From contig JBAMJR010000168.1 of NCBI GenBank assembly GCA_038501785.1, positions 601,501 through 665,500 of the forward strand: a DNA stretch of 64,000 nt. The letters run 5' to 3'. Below the pieces are notes generated by a model. That model searched no databases. It worked only from the letters and a program-made list of their open reading frames with translations, and had not been told where the DNA came from. The DNA is from Myoxocephalus aenaeus. Lineage: Eukaryota > Chordata > Actinopteri > Perciformes > Cottidae. A program made the position numbers and the translations under genes. Below are positions 63,641 to 64,000 of this stretch, piece after piece (position 1 is the stretch's first letter; each line of letters opens with the position of its first letter).

Positions 63641-63871
63641 ACTTTATCTTTTCATTATAGAAGGACTCGAAATCGACTTCACAAATGCCACCGAGACATT
63701 CGGACCCCGGCGTTCAAACTCCGGGAAAGCTCTTGGTTGTCCTCTCGGCGGCCCGCACCAAAACACAATGGCGGCGCCCGCATCCTGAACTGAGCCGCGG
63801 CCCGTCTAGTCAGAGCCGTAACGGACGATACTCGTGTCTTCTGAGGGTTGACAACGATCCTAAACGGAAGA
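63641..63871 (+). promoter_or_regulatory. cdk10: cdk10 5' UTR and promoter
   Basis: CpG-rich stretch leading into the cdk10 ATG. AATGGCGGC (63767-63775) fits the YY1 consensus often found just after vertebrate start sites. It also forms a short uORF (Met-Ala-Ala-Pro-Ala-Ser-stop). Confidence 0.5.
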
Positions 63872-63961
63872 ATGGAGGCCGTAGGAGACGATGAACCGGA
63901 TCCCATAAAGCTCAAGTCGATCAAGACCAATAAAACATTCACAGTGCCTCAAAGTGATCGG
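63872..63961 (+). CDS. cdk10: CDK10 exon 1 (partial; rest beyond window)
   Basis: Thirty codons from ATG to the donor CGG|GTAAGA. The peptide contains DPIKLKSIKTNKTFTVPQSD, which lines up with the human CDK10 N-terminus (IRLKCIRKEGFFTVPPEHR) just before the kinase domain. CDK10 is the cyclin-M-dependent kinase involved in ETS2 turnover. Gene order supports the call: chmp1a, spata33 and cdk10 are consecutive in mammals, in these orientations. Kinase motifs lie outside the window. Confidence 0.8.
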
Positions 63962-64000
63962 GTAAGAGACCTAGCTCCGTGTCGCCAAACTCCGTTTAGA

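Noticed and set aside
63685..63894. 69-codon + strand frame at the cdk10 start
   Set aside because: Overlaps the cdk10 5' UTR and ATG in another frame; basic, low-complexity, most likely untranslated or a uORF.

Overview
The window is nuclear DNA of a ray-finned (teleost) fish. It has spliced vertebrate genes, dense (CA)n/(TA)n microsatellites, hAT, Tc1/mariner and PIF-Harbinger elements, L1-type LINEs and a tRNA-headed SINE. Exons below were assembled by hand from splice sites and codon phase, and gene names come from recalled vertebrate orthologues. No database search was run.

Layout, left to right. 1-2570 has no gene. znf276 (+, coding 3762-7859) encodes a ZAD plus five-C2H2-finger protein. 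fanca (-, 40743 down to 8908) fills about 32 kb. I recover 41 coding exons, from the start codon to the stop, giving about 1,419 codons for the Fanconi anaemia core-complex scaffold. It meets znf276 tail to tail. 40.9-45.6 kb is intergenic. slc10a3 (-, 46196-47620) is a single-exon membrane protein. 48.1-53.2 kb is intergenic. chmp1a (-, 58698 down to 53952, 7 exons) is an ESCRT-III subunit. A small + strand reading frame at 61.2 kb carries a calcineurin-docking-like motif and is a candidate spata33 exon. cdk10 begins at 63872 (+); only its first exon is inside the window.

znf276, fanca, chmp1a, spata33 and cdk10 are neighbours at human 16q24.3. Here the two blocks are joined in the other order, with slc10a3 between them.

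The fanca introns have collected many mobile elements. These include a 3.8-kb L1 with a 17-bp target duplication, a second L1 tail, three or four hAT elements (three with 8-bp duplications), a 1.3-kb Harbinger-type element flanked by CTG, two copies of a long-TIR MITE, and a 1,221-bp Tc1/mariner element with an intact DD36E transposase. A near-identical second Tc1/mariner copy splits a SINE upstream of cdk10.

The most interesting points are: two fanca introns with AC repeats at the 5' end and GT repeats at the 3' end, able to fold the splice sites together; the twin intact DD36E transposons, one only 15 bp from a fanca splice donor; the spata33-like exon; single-base frame breaks in both znf276 and fanca; and three long palindromes.
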